This document shows, piece after piece, positions 8,438-18,114 of a stretch of 64,000 nt of DNA (positions are counted from its first letter, which is position 1; every line of letters begins with the position of its first letter). The stretch lies in the NCBI GenBank assembly GCA_934254985.1, contig CAKQMS010000004.1:65535-129534 (forward strand), given 5' to 3'. The notes beneath the pieces were generated by a model that worked only from the letters and a program-made list of their open reading frames with translations, was not told where the DNA came from and made no database searches. The stretch comes from an uncultured Prevotella sp. (GTDB lineage Bacteria; Bacteroidota; Bacteroidia; Bacteroidales; Bacteroidaceae). Made by a program: the position numbers and the translations under genes.

Positions 8438-10147
8438 TCACGCTTCGTGCTGGCGCACGCCCATACGAGCCTCAACAACGTTGACAACATAGTCGCCAAG
8501 CTTCTCGCACTCCTGGATGATATCCATATACATGGTACCGATAGCGTAGGTGTAGAGATGGTTGTTGACATCATTGATATTCTGGCTGCGCAACTGGCTG
8601 CGATAGTTGTTGATTTCGTTCTCGATATTGAAAGAACGGTTTACATCGTTGTCAGACTTATGACCAACGAGAGTTGTTATCATCTGCGACAACGCCTGAT
8701 TGGTGAGCTCCATCATCTGGTGCATATGCTCATACTGCTCCTGAGTGAAGTCTTCTTTGCCCTTGATACGGCGATTGATGGTGCGTGCTATGTTGTAGCA
8801 GCTGTCGCCGATACTCTCGAGCTCAGAAATCTCGCGCAACATAGCGCGAATCTTAGCCTTTGTATCGTCGCTAAGGTGAGCATTGCTGACATTATCGAGA
8901 TATTTAGCAATCTCTATCTCCATAGAGTCGGAGATGCCCTCATACTTCTCTATGCGAGTGAAGAGCTTCACAAACTGATCCTGCTTGGTTTCGCCCAATA
9001 ACACTCTAACCATCTCAAACATTCGCTGTATGCGCTCAGCAAAACAATGAATCTCTTTCTGAGCCTCGAGCACCGAGATTTCAGGAGTCTTGATGATACC
9101 CTGCTGGATGAAACGCAAACGGAAGTCGTCTTCGTCGGCATTCTTCTTTGGACGAATAACCTTGCATACCAACTTCTCTATCTGTGGCACAAACCACACG
9201 AGGATGAAGGTGTTGGCAAGGTTGAAAGAGGTGTGGAAAGCTGCCAAAACAAACGAGAGCTTAGCAGCATTGGCAATGAAGCCTGGGTCGCCCTTGTGCA
9301 TCTCGGCATCATAGCCTACGAAGCCACAAACAAGGTCGATAAACGGACGGAACACCACCAATATCCACAACACGCCAAAGACGTTGAAGAACATATGGGC
9401 AAGAGCCGCTCTTCGAGCCTGAGTGTTGGCTGTGAGGGCTGCTATGTTAGAGGTTACGGTGGTACCGATATTTTCACCCATCACAAGGGCTATACCCTGA
9501 TAAATAGGTAGCACACCCGTAGAACAGAGAATCATGGTGATAGCCATAACGGCAGCCGAACTCTGCACACACATGGTAAGCACACTACCAATGATAAGGA
9601 AGGTGATGGTGGTGATGAAGCTGTAAGGATCGAAACTTGCGAAGAAGTCGAGCACAGGCTGATTGTGGGCAAGATCCATGTCAATACCCGTTTGGCGAAG
9701 AGTGCCCAAACCAAGGAACATGAACGAAATACCAAAGATGAAGTCGCCTACTATCTTGCGCTTCTTACTATAAATAAGGAGTATAGCAAGGAAGAACGCT
9801 GGCCACACAAAGTCGGTGATATTAAAAGAGAAACCAGCACTCATAATCCATGCGGTGAGGGTGGTACCAATATTTGCACCCATAATCACCGAAATGGCTT
9901 GAGCCAAGGTGAGAAGTCCGGCATTAACAAACGAGACCGTCATCACCGTGGTGGCTGTTGACGACTGTACTGCTGCCGTGATGAGAGCTCCTGAGAGAAT
10001 GCCCGTCACACGATTGGTTGTCATGGTTCCTAATACATGGCGCAATTGTGGTCCCGCCATTTTCTGCAAACTGTCACTCATCGACTTCATACCGAACATC
10101 AGCAAGGCAAGAGCACCGATAAGTCTGAAAAAAATCCAAATCGACAT
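8438..10147 (-). CDS. Na+/phosphate cotransporter with PhoU-like C-terminus
   Basis: A 569-residue inner-membrane protein of the Na/Pi-cotransporter family (NptA/YjbB type). Two inverted-topology repeats in the first 330 residues carry the paired motifs QSSTATTVM with GANIGTTLT, and QSSAAVMAI with GENIGTTVT. These are the QSS/GxNxGTT signatures of the transport core. The soluble part from about residue 360 is helical and PhoU-like (RIEKYEGISDSMEIEIAKYL). Members move phosphate with sodium, and the bacterial subgroup may export phosphate when it is in excess. It is transcribed divergently from the nucleoside kinase gene. Confidence 0.9.
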   Translation of the reverse strand: MSIWIFFRLIGALALLMFGMKSMSDSLQKMAGPQLRHVLGTMTTNRVTGILSGALITAAVQSSTATTVMTVSFVNAGLLTLAQAISVIMGANIGTTLTAWIMSAGFSFNITDFVWPAFFLAILLIYSKKRKIVGDFIFGISFMFLGLGTLRQTGIDMDLAHNQPVLDFFASFDPYSFITTITFLIIGSVLTMCVQSSAAVMAITMILCSTGVLPIYQGIALVMGENIGTTVTSNIAALTANTQARRAALAHMFFNVFGVLWILVVFRPFIDLVCGFVGYDAEMHKGDPGFIANAAKLSFVLAAFHTSFNLANTFILVWFVPQIEKLVCKVIRPKKNADEDDFRLRFIQQGIIKTPEISVLEAQKEIHCFAERIQRMFEMVRVLLGETKQDQFVKLFTRIEKYEGISDSMEIEIAKYLDNVSNAHLSDDTKAKIRAMLREISELESIGDSCYNIARTINRRIKGKEDFTQEQYEHMHQMMELTNQALSQMITTLVGHKSDNDVNRSFNIENEINNYRSQLRSQNINDVNNHLYTYAIGTMYMDIIQECEKLGDYVVNVVEARMGVRQHEA

Positions 10148-10174
10148 ATTTTAACTTTATTTTAAGATGGTTTC

Positions 10175-10205
10175 TTTGTCGTGTCGCTATTTAGATGTAT
10201 TTTTG
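10175..10205 (+). promoter_or_regulatory. promoter of the nucleoside kinase gene
   Basis: TTTG (10175-10178), 19 bp, then TATTTTTG (10198-10205) is a complete Bacteroidota -33/-7 pair. Transcription would start near 10211. That rules out the GTG at 10181 and places the start codon at 10262 or 10268. Confidence 0.75.
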
Positions 10206-10261
10206 CCATTAAACAAAGGCTTTTAGCCATGTTTCCTTTAACTAACCACGTAGAAATTGTA

Positions 10262-11929
10262 ATGGCTATGAAACAAGTAATACAAATCCGTTGCAAAAAT
10301 AACAAAAAAATTGTAAATGTCAACATAGGAAGCACACTTTCTGACGTTTTAAATGAAATAAACTTAAAGATGCCATACGGACCAGTATGTGCAAAAGTCA
10401 ATAACAAGGTAGAAGGTCTGCATTATCGCTTGTATCACAAGAAGGATGTGGAATTTCTCGATATGACATCAGGCTCAGGTTCGCGCAACTACACACGCTC
10501 GGTATTCTTCGTGCTGTGTAAGGCTGTGAAAGATATATGGCCTGAGTCGCATGTGGTTATTGATATTCCTGTGAGCAACGGCTATTACTGCGATTTACGC
10601 ATCGGTCGCCCCGTGACAGAAGAAGATGTGGCTAAGGTAAAGGCTCGCATGGACGAGATTATTGCTGCCGCCATGCCTATACGCCGCCACGAATCAGTTA
10701 CAGAAAAAGCTATAAAATTATTCTCCGACCTTGGCGATACTGCAAAGGTGAAACTGCTGCAGACTACAGGTCGACTATATACCACCTATTATGATATAGA
10801 TGGTTATTATGATTTCTACTATGGTTCGTTGCTCACAAATACCAAGCAGATATACCTCTACGGTCTTGACAAATACTATGACGGCATGCTGCTCCGCATA
10901 CCTACCACGGCAGACCCAAGCAAGCTGCCTGAGATGATACGCCAAGATAAGCTCTTCGAGATTTTCAAAGAGCACCACCATTGGCAGGATGTGTTGGAGA
11001 TACGCACCGTGGGCGACTTCAATAATGCTGTGGCTACCGACCACTCCATCGACCTTATCAACATCAGCGAGGCACTACAGGAGAAGAAGATTGCACACAT
11101 AGCCGACGAGATAGCACAGCGAAAGGGAGTAAAGCTGATATTGCTGGCTGGACCATCATCAAGCGGAAAGACTACAACGTGCAAACGACTATCGATACAG
11201 CTCATTGCCAACGGTCTGCGACCATTACAGATATCGCTGGACGACTACTTCGTAGACCGTGAGCAATCGCCACGCGACGAGAATGGCGACTACGACTTCG
11301 AGAGCATACACGCCTTGAACCTTAAGCTCATAAATGAGCAGTTCAACGCCCTGTTCCATGGCGAAGAGGTGGAATTGCCACGCTACGACTTCCCAATGGG
11401 CAAGAGCGTAAAGAGTGGCAACAAGCTAAAGATGGAAGACAACAATGTGCTGGTGGTAGAGGGAATACATGCGCTAAACCCTGAGCTAACGGCACAGATA
11501 CCAGAGGAATTGAAGTATCGTGTGTATGTTTCGGCACTCACCACCATCTTGCTCGACGACCACAACTATATCCCTACTACCGACAACCGACTATTGCGCC
11601 GCATCATACGCGACTACAAATATCGTGGCGTGGATGCTCGCGAAACGATACGCAGATGGCCAAGCGTGAGGGCAGGCGAGAATAAATGGATATTCCCATT
11701 CCAGGAGAATGCCGACGTGATGTTTAATAGCGCTATGCTCTTTGAGCTGGCGGTGATAAAACAGCAGGCAGAACCTTTGCTGGAGCAAGTGCCGGAAAAC
11801 TGCCCTGAATATTCAGAGGCTTACCGACTGCTGAAATTCCTGAAGTATATTAAACCAATACCAAATACTGACATTCCACCAACCAGCCTTCTGCGCGAAT
11901 TCCTTGGTGGTAGCTCATTTAAATACTAA
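10262..11929 (+). CDS. uridine kinase-like nucleoside kinase with N-terminal TGS-like domain
   Basis: About 555 residues. The first 70 (MAMKQVIQIRCKNNK, then VNIGSTLSDVLNEI) look like a TGS/ubiquitin-like domain as in threonyl-tRNA synthetase. A middle domain follows, and from about residue 300 there is a phosphoribulokinase/uridine kinase fold with P-loop GPSSSGKTTT. DDYFVDREQSPRDENG follows as the substrate loop. Family members phosphorylate uridine or cytidine in pyrimidine salvage, but the exact substrate of this fused form is uncertain. The start at 10262 was chosen because the promoter maps its transcript start downstream of an in-frame GTG at 10181; 10268 is an alternative. It is followed 55 bp later by korA. 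Confidence 0.85.
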   Translation: MAMKQVIQIRCKNNKKIVNVNIGSTLSDVLNEINLKMPYGPVCAKVNNKVEGLHYRLYHKKDVEFLDMTSGSGSRNYTRSVFFVLCKAVKDIWPESHVVIDIPVSNGYYCDLRIGRPVTEEDVAKVKARMDEIIAAAMPIRRHESVTEKAIKLFSDLGDTAKVKLLQTTGRLYTTYYDIDGYYDFYYGSLLTNTKQIYLYGLDKYYDGMLLRIPTTADPSKLPEMIRQDKLFEIFKEHHHWQDVLEIRTVGDFNNAVATDHSIDLINISEALQEKKIAHIADEIAQRKGVKLILLAGPSSSGKTTTCKRLSIQLIANGLRPLQISLDDYFVDREQSPRDENGDYDFESIHALNLKLINEQFNALFHGEEVELPRYDFPMGKSVKSGNKLKMEDNNVLVVEGIHALNPELTAQIPEELKYRVYVSALTTILLDDHNYIPTTDNRLLRRIIRDYKYRGVDARETIRRWPSVRAGENKWIFPFQENADVMFNSAMLFELAVIKQQAEPLLEQVPENCPEYSEAYRLLKFLKYIKPIPNTDIPPTSLLREFLGGSSFKY

Positions 11930-11984
11930 ATGCAAGAAATATAGCCTATACTGTTTAACTAAGAAAGCTTTCAAAATTTTAACC

Positions 11985-13883
11985 ATGACAGACGACATTG
12001 AAATTAAAGACCTCGCTGAGGTTGTAGTTCGATTCTCGGGCGACTCTGGCGACGGCATGCAACTTGCCGGCAACATCTTTTCCACAGTTTCAGCAACCGT
12101 GGGAAATGGTATTTCAACATTCCCTGACTATCCTGCCGACATCCGTGCTCCGCATGGTTCGCTCACAGGAGTCAGCGGCTATCAGGTGCATATTGGTAGT
12201 GGCCAGGTATACACTCCTGGCGACCAATGCGATGTGCTCGTGGCTATGAATGCCGCTGCGCTGAAGACACAATACAAATATGCTAAGCCACAAGCCACTA
12301 TCATCATCGATACCGACAGTTTCAGTCCTACAGACCTCAAGAAGGCAGACTTCCAAACTGACGACTATCTTGAAGAACTCGGCATCGACCCCGACCGCGT
12401 AGTGGCATGCCCTATCTCTACTATGGTGAAGGATGTAGCCACAGAGGCAGGATGCGACGACGTAAAGGTGGCAATGAAATGCCGCAACATGTTTGCTTTG
12501 GGTTTGGTATGCTGGCTCTTTAATCGCGAACTGTCGTTGGTATCTTCATTCCTACACGAGAAATTCGCCAAGAAGCCACAGGTGGCAGAGCTAAATATAA
12601 AGGTGGTGAATGCCGGCTACGACTATGGACATAATGTGCATGCCTCGGTGCCTGCTACATATCGCATAGAGTCGAAGACCAAGAACCCTGGACGATATAT
12701 GGACATCACGGGCAACAAGGCTACAGCCTATGGTCTTATAGCAGCTGCCGAAAAGGCAGGATTGCGCTTGTATCTCGGCTCCTACCCTATCACTCCTGCT
12801 ACCGACATCTTGCACGAATTGGCAAAACACAAGTCGTGTGGTGTGACAACGGTGCAATGCGAAGACGAGATTTCAGCTTGCGCAAGTGCTGTGGGAGCAT
12901 CGTTTGCGGGAGCGTTGGCTACTACATCAACCTCAGGTCCTGGTATATGCCTGAAGAGCGAGGCTATAAACCTTGCCGTTATCGACGAGTTGCCCCTCGT
13001 GGTTATCGATGTGCAACGTGGCGGTCCATCTACAGGTCTTCCTACAAAGAGCGAGCAGACCGACCTCTTGCAGGCTCTATACGGCAGAAATGGTGAAAGC
13101 CCTATGCCTGTTATTGCAGCCACGAGTCCTGCCGACTGCTTCGATTCAGCATACCAAGCAGCAAAGATGGCTCTCGAACATCTTACACCAGTAATCCTTC
13201 TCACCGATGCCTTTATAGCAAATGGTTCGGCTGCATGGAAATTGCCAAAGATGGCAGAGCTCGACGAGATAAAACCTCACTATGCTACTGAGGAACAGAA
13301 ATATAAGTATACACCATACGTTCGCGACCCAGAATCGAAGGTGCGCTATTGGGCAATACCTGGTCAGGAAGGATACACACATATCCTTGGCGGACTGGAG
13401 AAAGACGGCAAGACAGGAGCCATTTCTACAGAACCTGAAAACCACAACGAGATGTCGCACTTGAGATATGAAAAGGTGGCAAAGATTGAGGTTCCTGACC
13501 TCAAGGTGGAAGGCGATGCCGACGATGCCGACTTGCTGATAGTAGGTTTCGGCAGCACCTATGGTCATCTGCTTTCAACAATGAAAGTGCTACGTGAAAA
13601 GGGTCACAAGGTGGCTTTGGCACAATTCAAATATATCAACCCTCTGCCTACTAATACTGCAGAAGTGCTGATGAAATACAAGAAGGTGGTAGTGGCAGAG
13701 CAGAACCTCGGCCAGTTGGCAGCTCTCTTGCGCATTCGCATAAATGGTTTCACCCCTTACCAGTTCGACCAGGTGAAGGGACAACCATTCGTGGTCAACG
13801 AATTGGTATCGCAGTTTGAAAAACTGATACTCGTAAGAGAAGAGCTAAAACCTACCAGCACCTTCGACGAGAGGATGCTATAA
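11985..13883 (+). CDS. korA: 2-oxoglutarate:ferredoxin oxidoreductase, alpha (gamma-alpha fused) subunit
   Basis: A 632-residue subunit of the ferredoxin-dependent enzyme that interconverts 2-oxoglutarate and succinyl-CoA, a central anaerobic TCA step. The N-terminal ~190 residues are the gamma domain (VVRFSGDSGDGMQLAGNIF). From about 225 the alpha domain begins, with ITGNKATAYGLIAAAEKAG, LGSYPITPATDIL and a C-terminal part from about 500 (DLLIVGFGSTYGHL). The start at 11985 (MTDDIEIKD) begins just before the conserved domain; the upstream in-frame extension overlaps the kinase gene and lacks similarity. KorB follows after 32 bp, so the two form one operon and one complex. Confidence 0.93.
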   Translation: MTDDIEIKDLAEVVVRFSGDSGDGMQLAGNIFSTVSATVGNGISTFPDYPADIRAPHGSLTGVSGYQVHIGSGQVYTPGDQCDVLVAMNAAALKTQYKYAKPQATIIIDTDSFSPTDLKKADFQTDDYLEELGIDPDRVVACPISTMVKDVATEAGCDDVKVAMKCRNMFALGLVCWLFNRELSLVSSFLHEKFAKKPQVAELNIKVVNAGYDYGHNVHASVPATYRIESKTKNPGRYMDITGNKATAYGLIAAAEKAGLRLYLGSYPITPATDILHELAKHKSCGVTTVQCEDEISACASAVGASFAGALATTSTSGPGICLKSEAINLAVIDELPLVVIDVQRGGPSTGLPTKSEQTDLLQALYGRNGESPMPVIAATSPADCFDSAYQAAKMALEHLTPVILLTDAFIANGSAAWKLPKMAELDEIKPHYATEEQKYKYTPYVRDPESKVRYWAIPGQEGYTHILGGLEKDGKTGAISTEPENHNEMSHLRYEKVAKIEVPDLKVEGDADDADLLIVGFGSTYGHLLSTMKVLREKGHKVALAQFKYINPLPTNTAEVLMKYKKVVVAEQNLGQLAALLRIRINGFTPYQFDQVKGQPFVVNELVSQFEKLILVREELKPTSTFDERML

Positions 13884-13915
13884 AAACTAAAAATCCAACT
13901 TTTAAACATCTAATC

Positions 13916-14920
13916 ATGCAATATACAGCAAACGATTTCAAGAAAGGTCAGCCACGATGGTGCCCAGGATGTGGCGACCACTTCTTTCTTGCCAGTTTTC
14001 AAAAGGCAATGGCAGAGATAGGAGTTCCTCCATACGAAACGGCAGTAATATCAGGTATCGGCTGCTCGAGCCGCCTGCCTTATTATGTCAACACCTATGC
14101 TATGCAGACGATTCATGGCCGTGCAGCAGCTATAGCTACAGGAGCCAAGGTGGTAAATCCAAACCTTACGATATGGCAAATTAGTGGCGATGGCGACGGT
14201 CTTGCCATTGGCGGCAACCATTTCATCCATGCTATGCGTCGCAATATCAACATTAATATGATATTGCTCAACAACCGCATCTACGGACTCACCAAGGGAC
14301 AGTATAGTCCTACCTCGCCTCGTGGTTTCGTCTCTAAATCAAGTCCTTATGGCACAGTAGAAGATCCATTCCGCCCTGCCGAACTATGCTTCGGAGCACG
14401 TGGAAGATTCTTTGCTCGCTCTGTGGCTACAGATGGTCCTGAGACTGTAGAAATCCTCAAGGCTGCCTACCACCACAAGGGTGCTGCGGTATGCGAGATT
14501 CTGCAAAACTGCGTAATCTTCAATAATGGTGCCTACGACGCTATATACAAGAAGGAGGAGCGACAGAAGAATGCCATCTACGTGCGCCATGGCGAACCAT
14601 TGGTGTTTGGCGAAAACAACGAATATGGACTGATGCAAGAAGGTTTCGGTCTTAAGGTTGTGAAAATAGGCGAAAATGGCGTCACCATCAACGACATCCT
14701 CGTACATGATGCCCATGCCGAAGACGACACCCTACAGCTGAAGTTGGCTATGATGGACAATGAGCATGGTTTTCCTGTAGCCCTTGGAGTGATTCGCGAC
14801 GTAGAAGCTCCTACCTACGACGATGCCGTGAACGACCAGATAGCAGAGGTTAGCAAGCAGAAACCTTACCATTGCTTCGAAGAGCTTTTAGAGACCAACG
14901 ATATATGGGAGGTGAAGTAA
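13916..14920 (+). CDS. korB: 2-oxoglutarate:ferredoxin oxidoreductase, beta subunit
   Basis: The 334-residue thiamine-diphosphate-binding subunit. WCPGCGDH near residue 18 contributes iron-sulfur cysteines. SGIGCSSRLPYYVNTY and the TPP motif GDGDGLAIGGNHF, ending with MILLNN about 27 residues later, are as in KorB. It works with the KorA protein encoded 32 bp upstream and passes electrons to ferredoxin. Length is normal for the family with a complete C-terminus. No terminator was recognised after it. Confidence 0.94.
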   Translation: MQYTANDFKKGQPRWCPGCGDHFFLASFQKAMAEIGVPPYETAVISGIGCSSRLPYYVNTYAMQTIHGRAAAIATGAKVVNPNLTIWQISGDGDGLAIGGNHFIHAMRRNININMILLNNRIYGLTKGQYSPTSPRGFVSKSSPYGTVEDPFRPAELCFGARGRFFARSVATDGPETVEILKAAYHHKGAAVCEILQNCVIFNNGAYDAIYKKEERQKNAIYVRHGEPLVFGENNEYGLMQEGFGLKVVKIGENGVTINDILVHDAHAEDDTLQLKLAMMDNEHGFPVALGVIRDVEAPTYDDAVNDQIAEVSKQKPYHCFEELLETNDIWEVK

Positions 14921-14990
14921 GTTTAGTTAAATAATTATAAATATTATATTCTCTAAATATCAGCATACGCTCTATATCATAAGAAATGTG

Positions 14991-15127
14991 TAATTTTGCA
15001 CGCCGATTATTACGGAGGCACGCTTAGAGCCTCCAGTTCGGGAGTGTTAATAGCCATGCTTTTGGCCGAGCATGGTGGTTAGTGAATCGCCCGAGCAAAG
15101 GGTGCAGAATTACTCTACACCTTTTTA
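14991..15127 (+). promoter_or_regulatory. promoter and structured leader of rplM-rpsI, with attenuator-like hairpin
   Basis: TAATTTTG (14991-14998) is a -7 element, giving a start near 15004. The leader then contains three stem-loops: GGAGGC/GCCTCC (15014-15034), CCATGCT/AGCATGG (15054-15075), and GGTGCAGA/TCTACACC (15101-15121, one mismatch). The last is followed by TTTTTAT and looks like a terminator placed before the start codon at 15174. Ribosomal-protein operons are often self-regulated by leader RNA, so feedback control by L13 or S9 is a reasonable inference. Confidence 0.6.
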
Positions 15128-15173
15128 TATAATAATTGATAAACGTTTTTTAGTAGTAAAATCAAAATTTAAG

Positions 15174-15635
15174 ATGAACACTTTAAGTTACAAGACTATT
15201 TCCGTTAACAAGGAAACAGCTAAGAAGGAGTGGGTCGTAATCGACTGTAACGACCAGGTAGTAGGTCGTCTTTGCTCAAAAGTTGCAAAACTCCTCCGTG
15301 GCAAGTACAAGCCATCATTCACTCCTCATGTAGACTGTGGAGACAACGTAATCCTTATCAACGCCTCTAAGGTGGTATTTACTGGTAAGAAGGAAACCGA
15401 CAAGGTATACACACGTTATACCGGTTATCCTGGCGGTCAGCGTTTCAACACTCCAGCTGATCTTCGCAAGCGCGAGGGCGGTGTGGACAAGATGATTCGC
15501 CACGCTATAAAGGGTATGCTTCCAAAGGGTCCTCTCGGACGCGCATTGCTTAACAACCTCTATATCTATGAGGGAACAGAGCACAAGCACGAGGCTCAGA
15601 AGCCAACTACAATCGATATTAACCAGTATAAATAA
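15174..15635 (+). CDS. rplM: 50S ribosomal protein L13
   Basis: A 153-residue protein starting MNTLSYKTISVNKET, with the L13 signature around WVVIDCNDQVVGRLCSKVA. The C-terminal region contains MIRHAIKGMLPKGPLGR. L13 is an early-assembling 23S rRNA-binding protein of the large subunit. An in-frame GTG at 15072 lies inside the structured leader and is rejected as start. The rpsI gene follows after 11 bp, the usual rplM-rpsI operon. Confidence 0.97.
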   Translation: MNTLSYKTISVNKETAKKEWVVIDCNDQVVGRLCSKVAKLLRGKYKPSFTPHVDCGDNVILINASKVVFTGKKETDKVYTRYTGYPGGQRFNTPADLRKREGGVDKMIRHAIKGMLPKGPLGRALLNNLYIYEGTEHKHEAQKPTTIDINQYK

Positions 15636-15646
15636 AATAAGGAAAG

Positions 15647-16033
15647 ATGGAAGTTATAAACGCAATCGGTCGCCGCAAGAGCGCAGTAGCTCGTGTATAC
15701 CTCACAGAAGGTACCGGCAAGATCACTATTAACAAGAAAGATCTTACAGAATTTTTCCCATCAGCAATCCTCCAGTACGTGGTTAAGCAGCCACTTTGCT
15801 TGCTCGAGGTAGCTGAGAAGTATGATATTAAGGCTAACCTTGACGGTGGCGGTTTCACAGGTCAGAGCCAGGCTCTTCGCCTCGCTATTGCTCGCGCACT
15901 CGTAAAGGTAAATGCAGAGGACAAGAAGGCTTTGAAGTCTGAAGGATTCCTTACACGCGACAGCCGTGCTGTTGAGCGTAAGAAGCCAGGTCAGCCAAAG
16001 GCACGTCGTCGCTTCCAGTTCAGCAAGCGTTAA
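15647..16033 (+). CDS. rpsI: 30S ribosomal protein S9
   Basis: A 128-residue small-subunit protein. It starts MEVINAIGRRKSAVARVYL and ends with the basic tail RRFQFSKR, whose last residues contact P-site tRNA in the S9 family. GGGFTGQSQALRLAIARAL is the S9 core. It is co-transcribed with rplM and shares its leader regulation. Confidence 0.97.
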   Translation: MEVINAIGRRKSAVARVYLTEGTGKITINKKDLTEFFPSAILQYVVKQPLCLLEVAEKYDIKANLDGGGFTGQSQALRLAIARALVKVNAEDKKALKSEGFLTRDSRAVERKKPGQPKARRRFQFSKR

Positions 16034-16080
16034 TCTTATTTATATTCTTATATTAATAAGAAGCTGAACAGTTTAGTATC

Positions 16081-16088
16081 TAAATTTG
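16081..16088 (+). promoter_or_regulatory. -7 element before rpsB
   Basis: TAAATTTG fits TAnnTTTG and lies 85 bp before the rpsB start codon, giving a leader of about 80 nt. It indicates that rpsB-tsf is transcribed separately from rplM-rpsI. The -33 element is weak. Confidence 0.55.
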
Positions 16089-16172
16089 CGCGACTCGCAA
16101 CAACGATTACCCGCAAATTGATTCTAACACAAAGAATTAAAAAAGAAAGTAAACATTAAAAAAGAAACAACA

Positions 16173-16967
16173 ATGTCAAGAACAAGTTTTGACCAATTAC
16201 TTCAGGCAGGTTGCCACTTTGGTCACCTCCGTCGCAAGTGGAATCCAGCAATGGCTCCTTACATCTTCATGGAGCGTAACGGTATTCACATCATAGACCT
16301 CAACAAGACCGTAGTAAAGATCGACGAAGCTGCAGAGGCTTTGAAGGCTATCGCTAAGAGCGGTAAGAAGGTTTTGTTCGTCGCTACTAAAAAACAGGCC
16401 AAGGACATCGTAGCCGAGAAGGCTGCTTCTGTTAACATGCCTTACGTTATCGAGCGTTGGCCAGGTGGTATGCTTACCAACTTTCCAACAATCCGCAAGG
16501 CTGTGAAGAAGATGTCTAACATTGATAAGCTCATGGCAGACGGTACATTCTCTAACCTCTCAAAGCGTGAGATTCTTCAGATCAACCGTCAGCGTGCTAA
16601 GCTCGAGAAGAACCTTGGTTCTATCGCAGACCTTACACGTCTTCCTTCAGCACTCTTCGTTATCGACGTAATGAAGGAGCACATCGCTGTTAAGGAGGCT
16701 AACCGTCTTGGTATCCCTGTATTTGGTATCGTTGACACCAACTCTGATCCTAAGAATATCGACTACATCATCCCAGCTAACGACGATGCTAAGGATTCTG
16801 TAGAGACAATCCTCAACGCTGTTTGCGGTGCTATCGCAGAGGGTCTCGAGGAGCGCAAGGTAGAGAAGGCTGACGAGAAGGCTTCTGCTGAGCAGGCTGA
16901 AGAGGCTGCAGAGGGCAAGAAGCGTGCTCCACGCAAGGCTCGCAAGGAAGAGGCTGCTGCTGAGTAA
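16173..16967 (+). CDS. rpsB: 30S ribosomal protein S2
   Basis: A 264-residue protein with the S2 signatures LLQAGCHFGHLRRKWNP near the start and the segment around PVFGIVDTNSDP. Compared with the usual ~240 residues it has a charged, Ala/Glu/Lys-rich tail after about residue 230, ending RKEEAAAE. S2 binds late to the 30S subunit near S1. It lies 80 bp before tsf, the standard rpsB-tsf pair. Confidence 0.97.
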   Translation: MSRTSFDQLLQAGCHFGHLRRKWNPAMAPYIFMERNGIHIIDLNKTVVKIDEAAEALKAIAKSGKKVLFVATKKQAKDIVAEKAASVNMPYVIERWPGGMLTNFPTIRKAVKKMSNIDKLMADGTFSNLSKREILQINRQRAKLEKNLGSIADLTRLPSALFVIDVMKEHIAVKEANRLGIPVFGIVDTNSDPKNIDYIIPANDDAKDSVETILNAVCGAIAEGLEERKVEKADEKASAEQAEEAAEGKKRAPRKARKEEAAAE

Positions 16968-17047
16968 TTTATAAATAGATTACATTTACAAGGATGGTTC
17001 CATGGTGAAAGCTATGGAACCACCCATAAAAGAAATTAAACATAGTT

Positions 17048-18052
17048 ATGGCATACAAACCAACAATGGACGACATCAAGAAGCTCCGCACTATGACTGG
17101 TGCTGGACTCGGTGATGTCAAGAAAGCCCTTGTAGAGGCAGAAGGTGACTTCGACAAGGCTAAGGATTTGCTTCGTGAGCGTGGCCTCGCCATCGCTGCA
17201 AAGCGTTCTGACCGTGAGACTTCTAACGGTTGTGTTCTCGTAAAGAAGGTTGACGGCTTCGCAGCTATGGTAGCTGTAAAGTGTGAGACTGACTTCGTAG
17301 CTAATGGCGCTGACTTCATCGCCATGACACAGAGCATCCTCGATGCAGCCGTAGCAGCTAAGGCTAAGAACCTCGACGAGGTTAAGGCTTTGAAGCTCGC
17401 TAATGGCGACGACGCAGCATCTGCTGTTCAGCAGCGTTCAGGTATCTCTGGCGAAAAGATGGAAATCGACGGCTACAACTACCTCGAGGGAGAAAACATT
17501 GAGATCTACGACCACATGAACAAGCACACTCTCGCTACAATGGTTCAGACCAATATTGAGGCTGTAGAGGCTGCACACAAGGTTGCCATGCAGGTTGCTG
17601 CCATGAAGCCAGTAGCTCTCGACGAATCTTCTGTACCACAGGAGGTTAAGGACGAGGAGTACAAGGTTGCTGTTCAGAAGACTAAGGAAGAGCAGGTTGA
17701 GAAGGCTGTTGCTGCTGCTATCAAGAAGGCTGGCTACAACGCTTACATCGCTGAGAGCGAGGAGCACCTCGAAGAGGGTATCCGCAAGGGTAACATCACA
17801 GAGGCTGACGCTGACGCTATCCGCGAACTCAAGAAGACAACTGCTGAGCAGAAGCTCGCTAACTTGCCTGAGCAGATGATTCAGAACATCGCTAAGGGTC
17901 GTTTGGCTAAGTTCTTCAAGGACAACTGCCTCGTAGACCAGGAGTTCCAGTTTGGCGATGGCGACAAGCAGACTGTAGGTGAATATCTTAAGAAGGTTAA
18001 CGCTGACCTTAAGATCGTTGCTTACAAGCGCTTCACTCTTGCTGCTGAGTAA
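17048..18052 (+). CDS. tsf: translation elongation factor Ts
   Basis: A 334-residue nucleotide-exchange factor for EF-Tu. The N-terminal UBA-like part is followed by LRTMTGAGLGDVKKALVEA and by VKCETDFVANGADF, the core motif that inserts into EF-Tu. The length is slightly above the classical ~280-300 residues, in keeping with Bacteroidota forms. A terminator follows 30 bp after the stop codon, closing the rpsB-tsf operon. Confidence 0.97.
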   Translation: MAYKPTMDDIKKLRTMTGAGLGDVKKALVEAEGDFDKAKDLLRERGLAIAAKRSDRETSNGCVLVKKVDGFAAMVAVKCETDFVANGADFIAMTQSILDAAVAAKAKNLDEVKALKLANGDDAASAVQQRSGISGEKMEIDGYNYLEGENIEIYDHMNKHTLATMVQTNIEAVEAAHKVAMQVAAMKPVALDESSVPQEVKDEEYKVAVQKTKEEQVEKAVAAAIKKAGYNAYIAESEEHLEEGIRKGNITEADADAIRELKKTTAEQKLANLPEQMIQNIAKGRLAKFFKDNCLVDQEFQFGDGDKQTVGEYLKKVNADLKIVAYKRFTLAAE

Positions 18053-18080
18053 TCTTACTACAAAGCAAAATAAAAACCCC

Positions 18081-18114
18081 AATGGGCATGCTTCAACGGC
18101 ATGCCCATTTTTTG
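18081..18114 (+). terminator. terminator of rpsB-tsf
   Basis: AATGGGCATGC (18081-18091) pairs exactly with 18099-18109 around a 7-nt loop and is followed by a T-run. Confidence 0.9.

Noticed and set aside
8435..9001. Plus-strand open frame of 188 codons opposite the phosphate transporter
   Set aside because: It is antisense to the conserved PhoU-like domain and has no promoter or homology-like features.
10181..10261. N-terminal extension of the nucleoside kinase from a GTG codon
   Set aside because: A full -33/-7 promoter covers this codon, so it would not be transcribed.
15072..15173. N-terminal extension of L13 from a GTG codon
   Set aside because: It lies in the structured leader and the family starts at the MNTLSYKT methionine.
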